Positions 11,774 through 23,951 of a stretch of 64,000 bases of DNA are shown piece after piece; position 1 is the first letter of the stretch; every line of letters starts with the position of its first letter. Under the pieces are notes generated by a model. That model saw only the letters and a program-made list of their open reading frames with translations. It was not told where the DNA came from and did not search any database. The DNA lies in NCBI GenBank assembly GCA_902729315.2, contig LR746273.1:2767001-2831000 (forward strand), written 5' to 3'. The position numbers and the translations under genes were made by a program. This DNA is from Spirodela intermedia. Taxonomy: Eukaryota; Streptophyta; Magnoliopsida; Alismatales; Araceae.

Positions 11774-14460
11774 TGGGAAAACCTTGTACTTGCCGGTGAC
11801 TCCCGCCGTCCAATAACTAAGCCTCCCATTCTTCTTCTTCCCTCTATTGCCCGCCGCCGTCTCCGTTCCCGTTCAGAAAAAGGTAGACTTCCGAGCTGAT
11901 AGTGGCTCGCCGAGGCGGATCCGTCCTCCCCTTCCTCTACGCGGCATCCCTCCGGAGAAACCCCCTCGTTACGGCGACTTTCAGACTACCGTTCACACGT
12001 GGCAGCTACTGTATTTAATATTTAATATTATTTAATACTATTTGTGCGTGGACGTGTAAATAGTTTTAAACAGAGTTAGCTAATTTGTAAACAGTAAAGT
12101 TTCAGTATATTTTTTTTGAAGGTATAACAAGCTTCAAGATAGAAAGAATATTAAGAAAGGGTTCGTACTGATCCGTATAAAATCTTTTTCAATTTTCTAC
12201 ATTTGTATAAATCTTGTACTAAGTCCACATGAGTCTGTACACAGTTTACTGATTATTTAGTCTTATATGAATAAAAATATTCACTTTTTTTATTCTGGTT
12301 TCAACTTTGGTTGTCTACTTATAAGCGTATTTTACCAATTATTTATATTATTATCTATGAGATAATAAATGTTTAAATTTACAAGATCATTAATTTTTCA
12401 TTACATAATATATTTCACATCAATATTTGAATGCTAAAAGTAAGACAAATTGCTGAGATTTGGTTGTTAAAGATGATTTTAGTTGATCTTGTATGCTGAC
12501 CTGTAGAACAAAGTGAAACTACTATTAGTTTACCAACGTTTGGTCATTTACAACATAAATGTGTTATATGGAGATTCTATGATTTTTATGCCATGTGAGG
12601 ATATATGCAATGGATAAGAAATACTTTGACATGTAAGATCTTTCATGGAAAATCAGTGTTTCTCCCTAGTGATATTTGGTAGTTTCTAGATGGATTGACT
12701 CATGTCTATTTCTCTCAACATTTTCACGTAAGAGTATTCTATGCCTACTATCTAAGTCTATTATTTAGGTTGTTCCATAGGTCAATCCACTCAAAGCTTG
12801 AGTCAATATTTTTTTATGAAATGTTTTTACTTATGTTTGAGTATTAGGCGTAAAAAACATCATCCAAAAATAATGTTCTATAACTAATAATTTAGATCTT
12901 CATTCAATAATCTATTTATGATATTTTTATGATTACTTTTCAACGTTCAATTGCTTAAATAAGTATTTACAAGGTGAAGTATTGATTAATTGTTTTAAGG
13001 TTATAATCTGACACAAGTACAATGAGAAAGATTTATGAAATCTTTGGGCATGTATCATAGGATGAAAAGTTTATGACAATGCACATACATATTTCAGAAT
13101 CATGTTCAGGTTGAGATTAGTATTAGACTGCTTCAACTAAAGAACCTTATGAAGTATGAAACCTACACAAGAATCAATAGACATGAGCAATGGAATAGAG
13201 ACTATTTGTTATGTTTTCAAGTTAATGCTAAAACTAAAGTAGTTGCAATCTTGCTTGATTGTTGAAAAATGCATAATTTATATATCTAAAATAAATATAA
13301 AAATGCTAAAATTTAAATTGAGTTATAAAACTATAAAATATAGAGGAGCAAACATCAAGAAGAAGAGGAAGCTACCCCTGTCCAAGTTCATAGGAAGGTA
13401 ATTATATGAAAAATTGTATACCTTAATAATGATATCTTCATTGGTATTCAAAATGTTTAGGCTATAAGATAAATTTCTAAAGCACAGACATCAATTTACT
13501 TATCTTTCAAGAAACTTATTTCATAATGATTGAACTTAATCACTATGGAGAATAGCTAACCCCTAGATGGCTAAACCAAGGGGTAAAGAGGGGGGTGAAT
13601 CTATTCCTCACTTTTCTTTTATAATTCTAAGTCATTGAAACAATTTTTCTAATTCTGATTATAAAAAAACAATAAAATCCCTTGAAGAGCTATTCTCAAC
13701 ATTAACTATTCTTTTTCCTATTTTCAAAGATAAAAATCATTTAATTTTGATAATAACACAATATTTTTTTCTTGTTGGTTATCTTAGGTATATTTTCTCT
13801 CCAAAGATTCCTTACCACATCTCTCACATGATGGTTGAATTTGTGTGCATGCATGGTGGGTGTACTAGTATGGCACAACACACATAGGCCTCACCATGCT
13901 TTTGCATATGCACATACACTATACCCTACTATGCTACTTTCTTGTCATGCCATGATAGTGGTTGTGAAGTTTCATGGGAAACCCCTATGAACCTCTTGCT
14001 CTCGAAATATGTTATTATCATCCCAATTAAGGTGCTTTTGGATCCTTACACTTTGCAAGAATGTGATTAAGTAATATAGAGCTAATAGTATCAGATAATT
14101 GAATTTGTTTTTACTTTCTACTAGGTATGCATAATCCTTTTAAAAATTTATCATAAGATGGTATATGTTGTATGCTGTCTATTAATGGAATATTTATTGC
14201 AACTTTCTTGAATAATTCTAGTAAATGATCATCGGGTTGATTAAGCTTTATTTTTGATATTTTAAGAGCATCGAGAAAGGGGATAGGGGGTTTATACTTT
14301 GCAGGATTAGGTTCACTCTTTGTTGGCTCTTCTAATCTTTTTGTGAGTTATGTATATGTTGGAGTTTTCCTTCAATTTTAATTCAACTTCTATTTCTTCA
14401 CTCAATCCATACATATTAGTCATTAGATATTTACTTAGTAAGAAAGATGCTTAACCTCTG
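11774..14460. other. Intergenic, BURP 3' flank then AT-rich DNA
   Basis: About 250 bp of G+C-moderate 3' flank, then AT-rich DNA without supported genes. At about 13586 a GAGGGGGGTGAAT block resembles the edge sequence of some plant LTR retrotransposons, and a partly matching inverted block lies at about 17510-17530. This is weak evidence for decayed element ends. Confidence 0.5.
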
Positions 14461-15215
14461 TTAATTGGATGGATTTTCTTGCTTCAAGAATTTGACTTAG
14501 AAGGGAAATATAGACATGTACATGAGAATTCCATAGTTGACCATCTATCTAGGATCCATGTAGAGAGCAAAATTCCAATTCATAAAGAATTTCTCAAAGA
14601 GCAGCTTTTGATTATTGATGCTAGCAAGCCACCATGGTACGTACATATAATGAATTACTTACTAGCTAGACAATTGCCCAAATTAGACTCAAAATGATAA
14701 TTTGTTTCAATAATCTTAAATATTATTTTTGGGAAGGACCAGAATTATTTCAATGTTGATCAAATTGTTCGAAGATGTGTTCTTGAAGAAGAAAACCTTA
14801 TTATCTTAAATTTATGTCATTCTTCAACATGTGGTGGACATTTTTTACAAAAGAAGACAACTATAAAAATATTGTAATGCAGTTTTTATTGACAATCTAT
14901 TTGTAAAGATTCATATGAATTTTGTAAGTCTTGTCTTAATTGCCAAGCTTTCCCTACTAAAACTAATGATCACAAAGTGGTGTTGAATTTTGTTTTGCAT
15001 AATATTTTCTCATGTTTTGGATGTCTTAGGATGATCATTAGTGATGGAGAAACTCACTTTGGTAACTATCAATTTCGATCTCTTTTGAAGAAGTGAGTCC
15101 AACAAAGGATGACCACTTCTTATCATTTACAATATAATGGTCAAGTCAAAGTAGGCAATAAATAAGTGAATACAATTTTGAAGAAAATTATGAAACTTGA
15201 TACTCTCTCCCTTCT
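14461..15215 (+). mobile_element. Ty3/gypsy pol relic (RNase H end to integrase)
   Basis: Translation across frames gives, in order: a LLQEFDLE...VDHLSR tract and an EQLL.IDASKPPWYVHIMNY segment typical of the spacer between RNase H and integrase in Athila/Tat-type elements; a decayed HHCC zinc finger (LCHSS..CGGHF...SYEFCKSC.NCQ); and integrase-core pieces (ISDGETHFGN, then LLKK, then the Y-H-x-Q-x-NGQV segment). Several stops and frameshifts interrupt it. Only the 72-residue stretch at 14479-14697 is open. No LTRs could be paired to it. It is an old fragment without coding capacity. Confidence 0.8.
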
Positions 15216-17915
15216 CCCTCAGCCCCCCTCCCTCTCTCTTTCTCTCGCTCACTGCTGTGTCTCTCTCAAGATAGCCTCCCCTCCTAAGAAGGGATGGAAA
15301 GTAGCAAGATCTGGGGGAGAATTCACTAAAATTGATGTCTTTTTAAGTGGCTATCACAAGATAGATGGCCACCAAAGTTGACATTGGTTTGAAAAATTTA
15401 CCAAGAAGTTTAGCTCAAACTTGTTTGAGATATGGCTATAATCTAGTTGAATTATAGATTGCTCAAAAATTACTTTTGATGATTTATGGAAAAATTTAAG
15501 TAAAATCACTCTTAACTCAAAATCATGAAATTGATTATATTGATGACATTCTATGTGAAATTATGAATAATTTAATTGAAAATATTAATTCTTAGATATC
15601 ATATAATTGCTAATTAATTTTTTATTAGGGACAAAAGTTACGTTTGAGTATAAAGTAATGATTATCCTACCATGAGTTTAATTATTTTTGATTTTCTGTA
15701 TAAAGTGGGTTACTAAAGTAATAGTTGACCCAAATGCAAAACAATCTACAAGAGTGCCTAGTTTGACTAAACTAATTTTCATTTGAGATAATATGTCATG
15801 CACATAAATATGTGAAAAATAAATGGAAAGCTCATCTAAATGGGAATTAAAGCTAAATATTTTACAAGTTTTTATGTATGTTTTTCTGAATTTTTTACAA
15901 CCTTCACATAGACTAATAAAGCTCACTTAAGCCTAATTGTTAGACCAAATAGGGACCAAAAAGTGATGCGGGACAAGCCACTTATGGACTGATGTGCCTG
16001 ACTTGTCAGCAGGACTTGACCATTGACTTCATGTAATGGTTGATCGTTGATAATTGACACTGACTACTGACTGCTGACTATTGACTAGGCTGAACAGGGC
16101 TGATCACCGGGACTGGATCTGACTAGTGGAGCAATTGGCGTGGACCAGGTCGTCCGGCAGAAACCTAACCAGCAGGAGAAGCTGGTTTGAACCAAGGGCC
16201 CAAGATGGTTTGGACCACAACGCGGTGGGCTCAGACAAGACAGTGGGGCGGTCGGTTCAGGCTGAGCTGCTCTGTTTCAGGCCGGTTCATGGTGTTGTGA
16301 GCCAGTTGCATTTTAACCATAACCTGTGGAAGGGGCAACAATGGCAGCAGCGACAGTAGCGACGAATGGGTAATGGCAGTGTGTTGGTGACGATGAGGTG
16401 GCTGAAAGGCGCGATGGCAGCACTAGAGAGGGATGATGACAATGAGGCAGCTCATCGGGGTGAAGCGGAGGAGGCAAGAAGGCCGGTGGCGCTCGGAGGA
16501 CATGCAACAGAGGTGCATTGGGCATCATGCTCCAATCTGGAGTGCAGGGTCCTCACGACCAACCCCTTGACTTGGGGTGACGATGGTCCTAATGACCAAC
16601 CCTAAAAGAAGGTGAACTTGATTCATCTTTAACCAAATAAACATTTTCTTCTTTCTCTTCATTTTTTTCAATCATCTTTATAAGGATATTTATAGATAAT
16701 AAAAGGAGCTGTCGATTCACCAAACGACACATTAATGTGGCGACAATACATCAACTGTAGGGATGACGTGTCATTTGATGATGATCTGGCTTCAATGATA
16801 ATGTGAAAGCCTATATTGATGTGGTAGACACAGATGATGTGGCAACCCCAATCACTATCAGAAAGGGATGACCAAAACTCGTCTAAAACGGGGCATTTCC
16901 TCTAAAGTTACAAAATAAGAAATCAGAGCGATGACTGCTTAAAAGGATGGTTTTCTTTTCCATTACTTTCTCTCAAGTCTTAAAGATTTAATAGAAAAAT
17001 ATGATTGATTTAAGGGAGTTGTGTATGTCAGTTGAAATCTCAAATGCTTCCTCCTTCAACCCAACTCTTTTCTTGTCTTTTAAGAAATGATAATTGAAGG
17101 TTTGCATAACTTCATCATAGATTGATTATTTATTCAGTTTTTTATTTGTGGCGCGTGGGTTAGTTGAAAAACTTGTCGTGTGTTGTCAATGTAGTCATTT
17201 AAGGTATTATCTCATGTGACATACTAATAGGCGAAATCTAGGACTATTAGTTGTTATGACTTTATGTCAAAGTGATCAAAGGTTCATGAAGCCTGGAGAT
17301 TTAAAGTGTTCGTAATTTGAGCAAAATCAAGTGTATTTCAACACTAGGATAATAAAGTTGAGTTGGATTTTTTGGAAGAACATATTGGCCAAAAGAGTTT
17401 GCCATAACCTTACAAAATTTAGTGTATATTGATTCTTCTTTCTTTACTTTGTTTTTACATAATCAATATTTTAGTGTAAACATTTATTAAAATATTAATG
17501 TAATATTAGGAATCAATTCACTCCCCTCTTGATCCTTCAAAAAATCTAGGGGCTTCCAAATCCTTTTTAAGTCATTCATAATTTTGATGAAGAAAAAGTG
17601 AGAGGTCAAATCGATCTCATGCATGACAACATAAAATGATATACAATGGTGTAGTTAGGAAAGTATGTAGATAATGCCTTGAGGTGATGTTTTGTCAAGG
17701 GAAAGGGCTTATGGAAGATAACCTTATTAGGTTAACATAAAATCCCGTAGAATTTTATCATTTATGTTGGGAATTTTTTTTTTTCGGCATAACACTAAAA
17801 TATGGGACCTAGTTTGATTATATGCATGTTCACTAGTTGTATAGTCGTAGGCAAAATGAGTCATGGGGTGGGTGTAAATGGGATGGCTAAGGCACTCTTA
17901 CCCAAACCCTCTTGT
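15216..17915. other. Intergenic with probable TE debris
   Basis: A CT-rich patch (15204-15262), simple GACTGACTACTGACTGC-like sequence around 16030-16085, and a G+C-richer segment (16100-16610) with only short open frames that I do not recognise. The rest is AT-rich. Repeated GATGTGGC-type words near 16735-16850 suggest transposon debris, but no element could be delimited. Confidence 0.45.
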
Positions 17916-17919
17916 CATG

Positions 17920-19510
17920 ACATAATTGTTCTCTAATAAATTATGTATTTAAAATTTATGAAACTAAAACATGTTATTTTTTTTATATTTTTATAAATAT
18001 TTCAGCACAAATAAATTAATTATAATTTGATAAAAAAATATAAAAATATTAAAAACCTTTTAGGTTGATAATTGGGATGTAAGATAATATTAAAAAAAAT
18101 CATATATATATATTATTTAAATATTAAATAATAAAGATAAAATATATTTAAAAATTGATGAAAAGAAGAAATTCAAGTGCTAACATTAGTGCTTGATGAA
18201 CGTGATTTGGGTAAAAATAGAGTTTTGTTTAGTAATTATTATGTAAGTGATTATAAATAATTTAATTGATCAAATTCATAACAAATTAAGTTGTGACTTC
18301 ATGATAGTGATTGTCAAAATCGTGTTTGAAAAGATTATCATGTGATGTCTATAACCTCAAAGACTCTCTTTGGATGTGAATGATATTAACAATCTCTAAA
18401 TCTTCTTACAAAATGTAAAAATAAATAAAATGAATCAACAAATCATCTTCAATAATTACTTAGTCAAGTAAAAATTTAACAACTTTTAGATCTCTAGTGA
18501 CTACCATCTAATGGAGATAAGTTGAATGGAAGTGAAGTGCATCTTATGAAGCTTCATCCTCAGGTTATCATAACAAGAGGAGGCTCTTCATCACACCTCA
18601 TATGCTTTAAAGATGTGATGAGTCATCTCATAGTGGATCATCCTCTTTTCGATGACACCTTAATAGATTTGTAATATTTTTATGTATAATCATTCAACAA
18701 TTGTTAATAATACTCTGAATTATGTTGACAATATTTTTGTTGATGATTGAGCAATTCAAACAACTTAATCATTGACCAATGCTCTATAAAAAAATCATAA
18801 TTTAATCATATAAACATATAAATTTTGACTTTAGTGGGATTAGAACCCTTAATAGTCATATGTCTATGTGAGATAGAGTTAACCCATTACACTCATACCC
18901 TTACCTAGCAATGTCATGAAAGCATTTTCTTCTCATTAATCAAGAGTATTTTATATATAAAAATATGTAAAATTTAACTATTACCATTGATGTCAATTTA
19001 GTATCACATTAGTTGTTTCTCATTATTTGAGATACATATATAGTAAAACCACTTTTTACATTCGAGTTCGGTCTCTCATAATCAAAATGGTCAAGACCAC
19101 TTGGGGAGAAGGCTAAGCCACATGGTTCACCCCAACATACACATGTATGTACGACTGTTACTTGCCCAATGATTGACTAACCCTCAAGATGCAGAAGGGG
19201 AGGGATGCACACACTGTGTGGGTCTCTTAGCCACTCAAGCCCCTCAGCTCATGGCACCTTGACTATGACTTTGACCTACATGTGGGCCTAGTTGGATAGT
19301 GAGCCCTCCCTTTTTTCATTTTTTTTATTTGATTATCTCAATAATATGACTATAAAAATCATATAAATTCATCTAATTAGTTAAAAAATCATATTAATCA
19401 ACTAAAAATATTTTTCTCAATTTAACACAAATATAAGTCTATTTATCATGAGTTGAGAGTTAAAATATATTATAATTAACTATTAACTCATAATAATGAA
19501 GATTTAGTAC
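17920..19510 (+). repeat. 1.6-kb diverged direct repeat, copy 1
   Basis: Collinear match to 20120-21755 over its whole length. Examples: TAATAAATTATG..TTTATAAAACTA (about 17936 and 20140), AAATATATTTAAAAATTGA (about 18140 and 20338), AATCATTGACCAA (about 18767 and 21063), and the closing TATTAACTCATAATAATGAA block (about 19480 and 21728). No coding capacity was seen. It is probably a tandemly arranged or twice-inserted non-autonomous element. Confidence 0.75.
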
Positions 19511-20119
19511 TTCTCTAGTAATTTTTGTGTACTCTCAAACATATAAAATAAGGCATTTACATTCCTTCATTAGCCTTCCAAGGATTGGATTAGAACTCTA
19601 TAAATTGGGTCACCATGGTACAACTCTAATTACATACAAAAGAAGATAACAATTAAGGATAGTAGAGAAAACTAAGTTAGACAATCTAGTAAAAGAAATT
19701 AAAACATTAGTTTAAACCTTAGCATCAAAATAAATAACAAACAGAATTTCTCAATAGACTCCAACTCAAATAATGCAAAAAAATTGACTTTGTTGTCCCC
19801 TCTAACTTATAAGACCTTGATGATTTGAGGAAGATAATACCCTCTCATGATGACAAATTATGAGTTAGATGTCGTATTTTCACAATGTTAACACAGCTAA
19901 GGTTATCATAGATTATTGCTTTGTGCATGAAAATCTTTAAAATACAAGTTTTATATTTGTAATACCTAGGGTTTCAAGATTAATAATGAGATAAGATAAT
20001 GTTTTTAAAAAACATATTTTGACAATTTGAAACCAAATCATATTTACTTTATCCTTCTCCCCAACTTAAAGATTTCATTATCCCTAATATAATTAAAAGA
20101 AGGCTAGAGTTTGAGTAGG

Positions 20120-21755
20120 TGACATAACATAATCATTGTATAATAAATTATGCAAATTTAACATTTATAAAACTAGAAAATATTAATTTTTATATTTAAA
20201 AAAATATTTTTGATCAAATAAATTAATTTATAATTTCCAAGTCAATCACATGGATGTAAGATAATTTATGATAATATTTCAAAAAAATTGTAAAGAATAC
20301 CATATGTTATGAGTTTTATACTAAATGATAAAAAGAAAATATATTTAAAAATTGAAAGAAAAAAGAAATTCAGGTGCTGATGTGAAGATGATGTTAATGT
20401 CGCAATGAATACAAATCGAATAGAAATATAGTTAAGTTCATAATTTTTTATGTAAATGATTAAAAATAGTTTAATTAATCAAATTAATATTTATAATAGT
20501 AAAAAAAGTTATAATAGAATAGAGAAGATTTTAGAAACTTGAAACCATATAAACTATTACTAATTAAATAAAAGTTCAATTTAAAACAAGAAAGGTAGAG
20601 TTTCAACTTTATGAAAATAATCATCAGAATTTTATGTTTGAAGATTAATATATAATGTCCACAACCTCAAAGGTTTTCCTTAAACATAAAAAACATAGAT
20701 AATCTTTAGGTCTCTTTGCAAAGTCTAGAAATTGATGAGGTGGGTCGACAACTATCTTTGACGGTTGTCACCCAATGAAGATGAGTTAGATAGAGGTGAG
20801 ATGTGTCTTAGGGAGCTCCATCCTTAAGTCCACATAATAAGAAGAGGTTTTTCATTGCATCTAATACACTCTTAGGAGGTGGTGATCAATCTCTTTACGT
20901 ATCATCTTCTTCTCGATGATAATTAATTCGTCGATCAATTAGAGATGATTTACTTGATATATTCATGATCTTTTTATCTATAATCATTCAATAGTTGGTA
21001 ATAATACTCCGCAAATTATGTTAATGAGAATTTTGGTGATGATTGAAAAATTATAACTACTTAATCATTGACCAACAGTTTATAAGAAAATTATGATTTA
21101 ATCTGATAAAAATATGAATTTTAAGTTGTGTGATTTGAACCCTCACCAATAGTCCACTTGTATGAGAGATAGTGACATAAATATGTTAATACCTTTATTT
21201 AGTGATGTCATAAGGATATTTTCTTCTTATTATTTAGGGGTATTATAGGTATATAAATATTAAAAATAGGTGACGCCAAATGATAGGGTGGATCTAGTCC
21301 CACATCACCTATTTTTGGATGTTTGAGATAATATATAATAATATTACTTATTTTTTTAATAACTCTATCTCATGTGTATATGATCACTCCTTACCTTATG
21401 CCTAGCTGGCCACTAGTGATGTAGAAGGGAAGTGACATACATGTGCTCCCTACCAGTCTATAGGTGTTCGAGCCCTCCACTTGTGCCTCCACCTGACTAT
21501 CCTAATAACTACTTGTCGACTCAACTAGCTAGTAGGTCCCCCCTTTTTCATTATTTTATTTTATTTTATTTTTCTTTATTTGTCTCAAAAAAATAATTAT
21601 AAAAGTATATAAATTCACATAATTAACAAAAATAATTACATCAACTAACTCAAAATTATTTTTCACAATTTAATATAAATATAAATCTATTTATCATAAA
21701 TTAATAATTAAAATATATTATTAATTAAGTATTAACTCATAATAATGAAAATTTA
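20120..21755 (+). repeat. 1.6-kb diverged direct repeat, copy 2
   Basis: Second copy of the repeat at 17920-19510, offset about 2.2 kb. Both copies contain, read on the minus strand, a tRNA B-box-like word (GGTTCTAATCC at about 18840; GGTTCAAATCA at about 21131). Apart from the repeat the sequence is AT-rich and non-coding. Confidence 0.75.
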
Positions 21756-22226
21756 TTAGTAAACTGACCAAATTATGAATGAATTAATCCACACTTTGAG
21801 CTCATATTCTAATTGGTTATAATTTGATTTTCATGGTTTACTCTCAATTTGTCTCTCATCCTCACTAATGTATTGAAAACAAAACAAGGAATACTATAGG
21901 GAAAGAACAAGATAGCATATTAAATAAAAAACTTTAAATGAGACTCAATAAAAAAAAAATCATTAGTGAACTTTGAAAATCTTAAAAATCAAGAGTAAAA
22001 TTATGGTAAAACTGATGCTTGTATCTCCAAAGAATTGGAAGAAAGCATGAGATTTGGCTCCACATATGGCTTCAGATGATTACCATTAACTTCAGATTTG
22101 CAAATAACATCTCACCACAATCAAATATTTTAACAATAATAAATGATCCATACCATTAAGACTTTAATTTACCTATAAATAATTTCAAATGTGAATTGCA
22201 GAACAATAATTCTATTCTTGATTACA
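21756..22226. other. AT-rich sequence upstream of BURP pseudogene
   Basis: No homology to the promoter of the intact BURP gene and no coding frame. It ends in ATTACAGAAGTTACAAAAG immediately before BURP homology begins, which would serve as a 3' splice site if this were intron sequence. Confidence 0.5.
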
Positions 22227-22674
22227 GAAGTTACAAAAGCCCCTTCTCTCCTAGAGCAAGCTTACTCTGACAATGGAGGCGGCTCTTTGGCTCCAAGCAG
22301 ATGCCCAGCTTTCTCCTTGATAAGGCCTCCCCACTGAATGCCACCCAAGTAGCCATCTTCTCCCCCTACATTGTCGATGACACCCTCCCCAGCCACCTCC
22401 ACGCCTTTTGCTCTGCCGCCAACCTCCTTTACATGTCAAGGTGCCAGCCAACGTCACCAGCAGCATCTCTAGTGATGCTGATTTCGAGAGCTACAGCAGC
22501 AAGGACTTTCAGCGCTACCAGAAGGGCAACGTCTTATGCAGTGACAACTTCAAGAACTACTCCGTCAATGGAAACGAGATCCCTTTCTTCGATATGGTCA
22601 GGATGGTTCCAGGTTCGAGCAGTTCACCAACTACACTCTCAAGACCAAAGTTGGTGGCTCTGGTTTCACCAGCT

Positions 22675-22679
22675 ACAAC
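22675..22679 (+). other. Target-site duplication, left
   Basis: ACAAC directly before the TG of the solo LTR. The same five bases follow its terminal CA at 23122-23126. Five-bp duplications are typical of LTR retrotransposon integration. Confidence 0.85.
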
Positions 22680-23121
22680 TGATGGAATTAATCTCAATAT
22701 GGATAATGGTATATATGAATTGTATATTATGGGTTTATCATTGAATTAATCCTCCTTAAAGGGATTCATTAGAGTTTAAATACTTGAGATTACAACCTCT
22801 CTCATAAGTATGAGCATAAATATAAATATGTGTAGAGACTAGGTCTTATTCCAATTTTATGATGAGCTAAATTAGAAAAAGACACAAAGAGGTTAACCAA
22901 CTCTTGTCTATAAATAAGGGGTCATAGTCCTTAGGTCACACATGGTGAGTCACCCTTAGAGCATCCCATCTTTCTAGAGCAAGTCATTTGATGACTCCCT
23001 TGTGCTGATCCAAAAGGTCATCCTTGTACTTGTGTCTTCACAGATTCAGGTATGGTTTCAATCCATTCTCATTATATTTTGTCATTTTCTGTCTATATCA
23101 ATACAAGATCCTTCAGATTCA
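22680..23121 (+). mobile_element. Solo LTR (442 bp), probably Ty1/copia
   Basis: It begins TGATGG, ends TTCA and is flanked by ACAAC on both sides. It is absent from the intact BURP gene at the matching position (about 10389), so both edges are defined. Inside are a promoter-like TATAAATAAGGGG (about 22911) and downstream T-rich and CT-rich sequence, as in plant copia LTRs. No internal retrotransposon coding region is present, so it arose by LTR-LTR recombination or as a single-LTR remnant. The copia assignment rests on size and general look only. Confidence 0.85.
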
Positions 23122-23951
23122 ACAACGACGACAACAACAATGTCGGTAGTGGAAACTTCTAGAGCTATGGCATGGATGGCAACGTCCTAAGGCCATGAGT
23201 TTGCCGCCTACCGGGCCGATAGCAGCGGCAACGTCGTCAAGAACGATTCCAAGGGCTACGGCAAGGACTCCAATGCAATGTCCAGCATGTCCAGCATGTC
23301 CAGCATGAGGGCACCAGTAGCTTCAAGGGCTACGGAAAGGATGCCAACGGCATGTACAGCTTGTTCATGAGATACACCAACAAATCCAACGTCGGCACCA
23401 GTACCTTCAAGGGCTACAGCGCCGGCGGCAACGGTGGCACCGGCATGTTCCAGAGCTACGGCGAGTCGGAGAATATCGCCCGCAGCGACTTCCTCTCCTA
23501 CGGCGACGATGGCAACGGCGACTTCAACCAGTTCAGCTCGTACGGCGAGCAGGCGAGCCAGTCGGACAACTCCTTCCGCTCCTACGCCAAGGGCAACAAC
23601 GCCCCATTCGAGGACTTCTCCAACTACGGCAACTCTACCACCTCCTCGAAGAACGAGTTCGTCGAGTACAATAAGGACGCCGGCGGCGTCGACCCCTTCC
23701 TCCGCTTCACAACCTACGTCGGCAACCAGACTTCCTTCAAGCAGTACTTCCACACGCCGGGAACCTTCATCGACTACTTCAACAGCAGCCAGGCTTCGGC
23801 GGCTGCCAACGTGGAACCGGGGAAGTTCTTCCGGCGGACGAACCTCGCCGAGGGGAAGAGAATTCCCATGCCGGATATCCGCGACAAGATGCCGCCGCGT
23901 TCGTTCCTCCCTCGGGCACTCGCCGAGAGGCTGCCGTTCGGGTCAGCGCGA

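Larger units (their letters stand above)
22235..23951 (+). pseudogene. Truncated BURP/PG1-beta pseudogene
   Basis: Aligns with the intact gene from just after its signal peptide (about 9942) to the end of the FxxY region (about 11251). It lacks the signal peptide and the whole BURP domain. Lesions seen: TGA at 22268-22270, a 1-bp deletion near 22433, a solo LTR at 22680-23121, TAG in place of CGG near 23160, a 1-bp insertion near 23190, an internal deletion near 23220, and a short reiteration of ATGTCCAGC around 23278-23308. From about 23388 to 23951 it differs from the intact gene at only two bases seen by eye (N to D and R to H changes), while the part before the LTR is much more diverged. 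It cannot make a BURP protein, though 23352-23993 is an open FxxY fragment. Confidence 0.9.

Noticed and set aside
10071-11799. Long frames in other phases and on the minus strand across the BURP gene
   Set aside because: Shadows caused by high third-position G+C and the repeated FxxY codons.
16126-16605. Short frames in a G+C-richer patch
   Set aside because: No motif, no splice-consistent extension, and surrounding sequence looks like transposon debris.
18760-18910. Possible tRNA gene on the minus strand near the B-box-like word
   Set aside because: No foldable cloverleaf or clear A box could be drawn; more likely a decayed tRNA-related element or chance.
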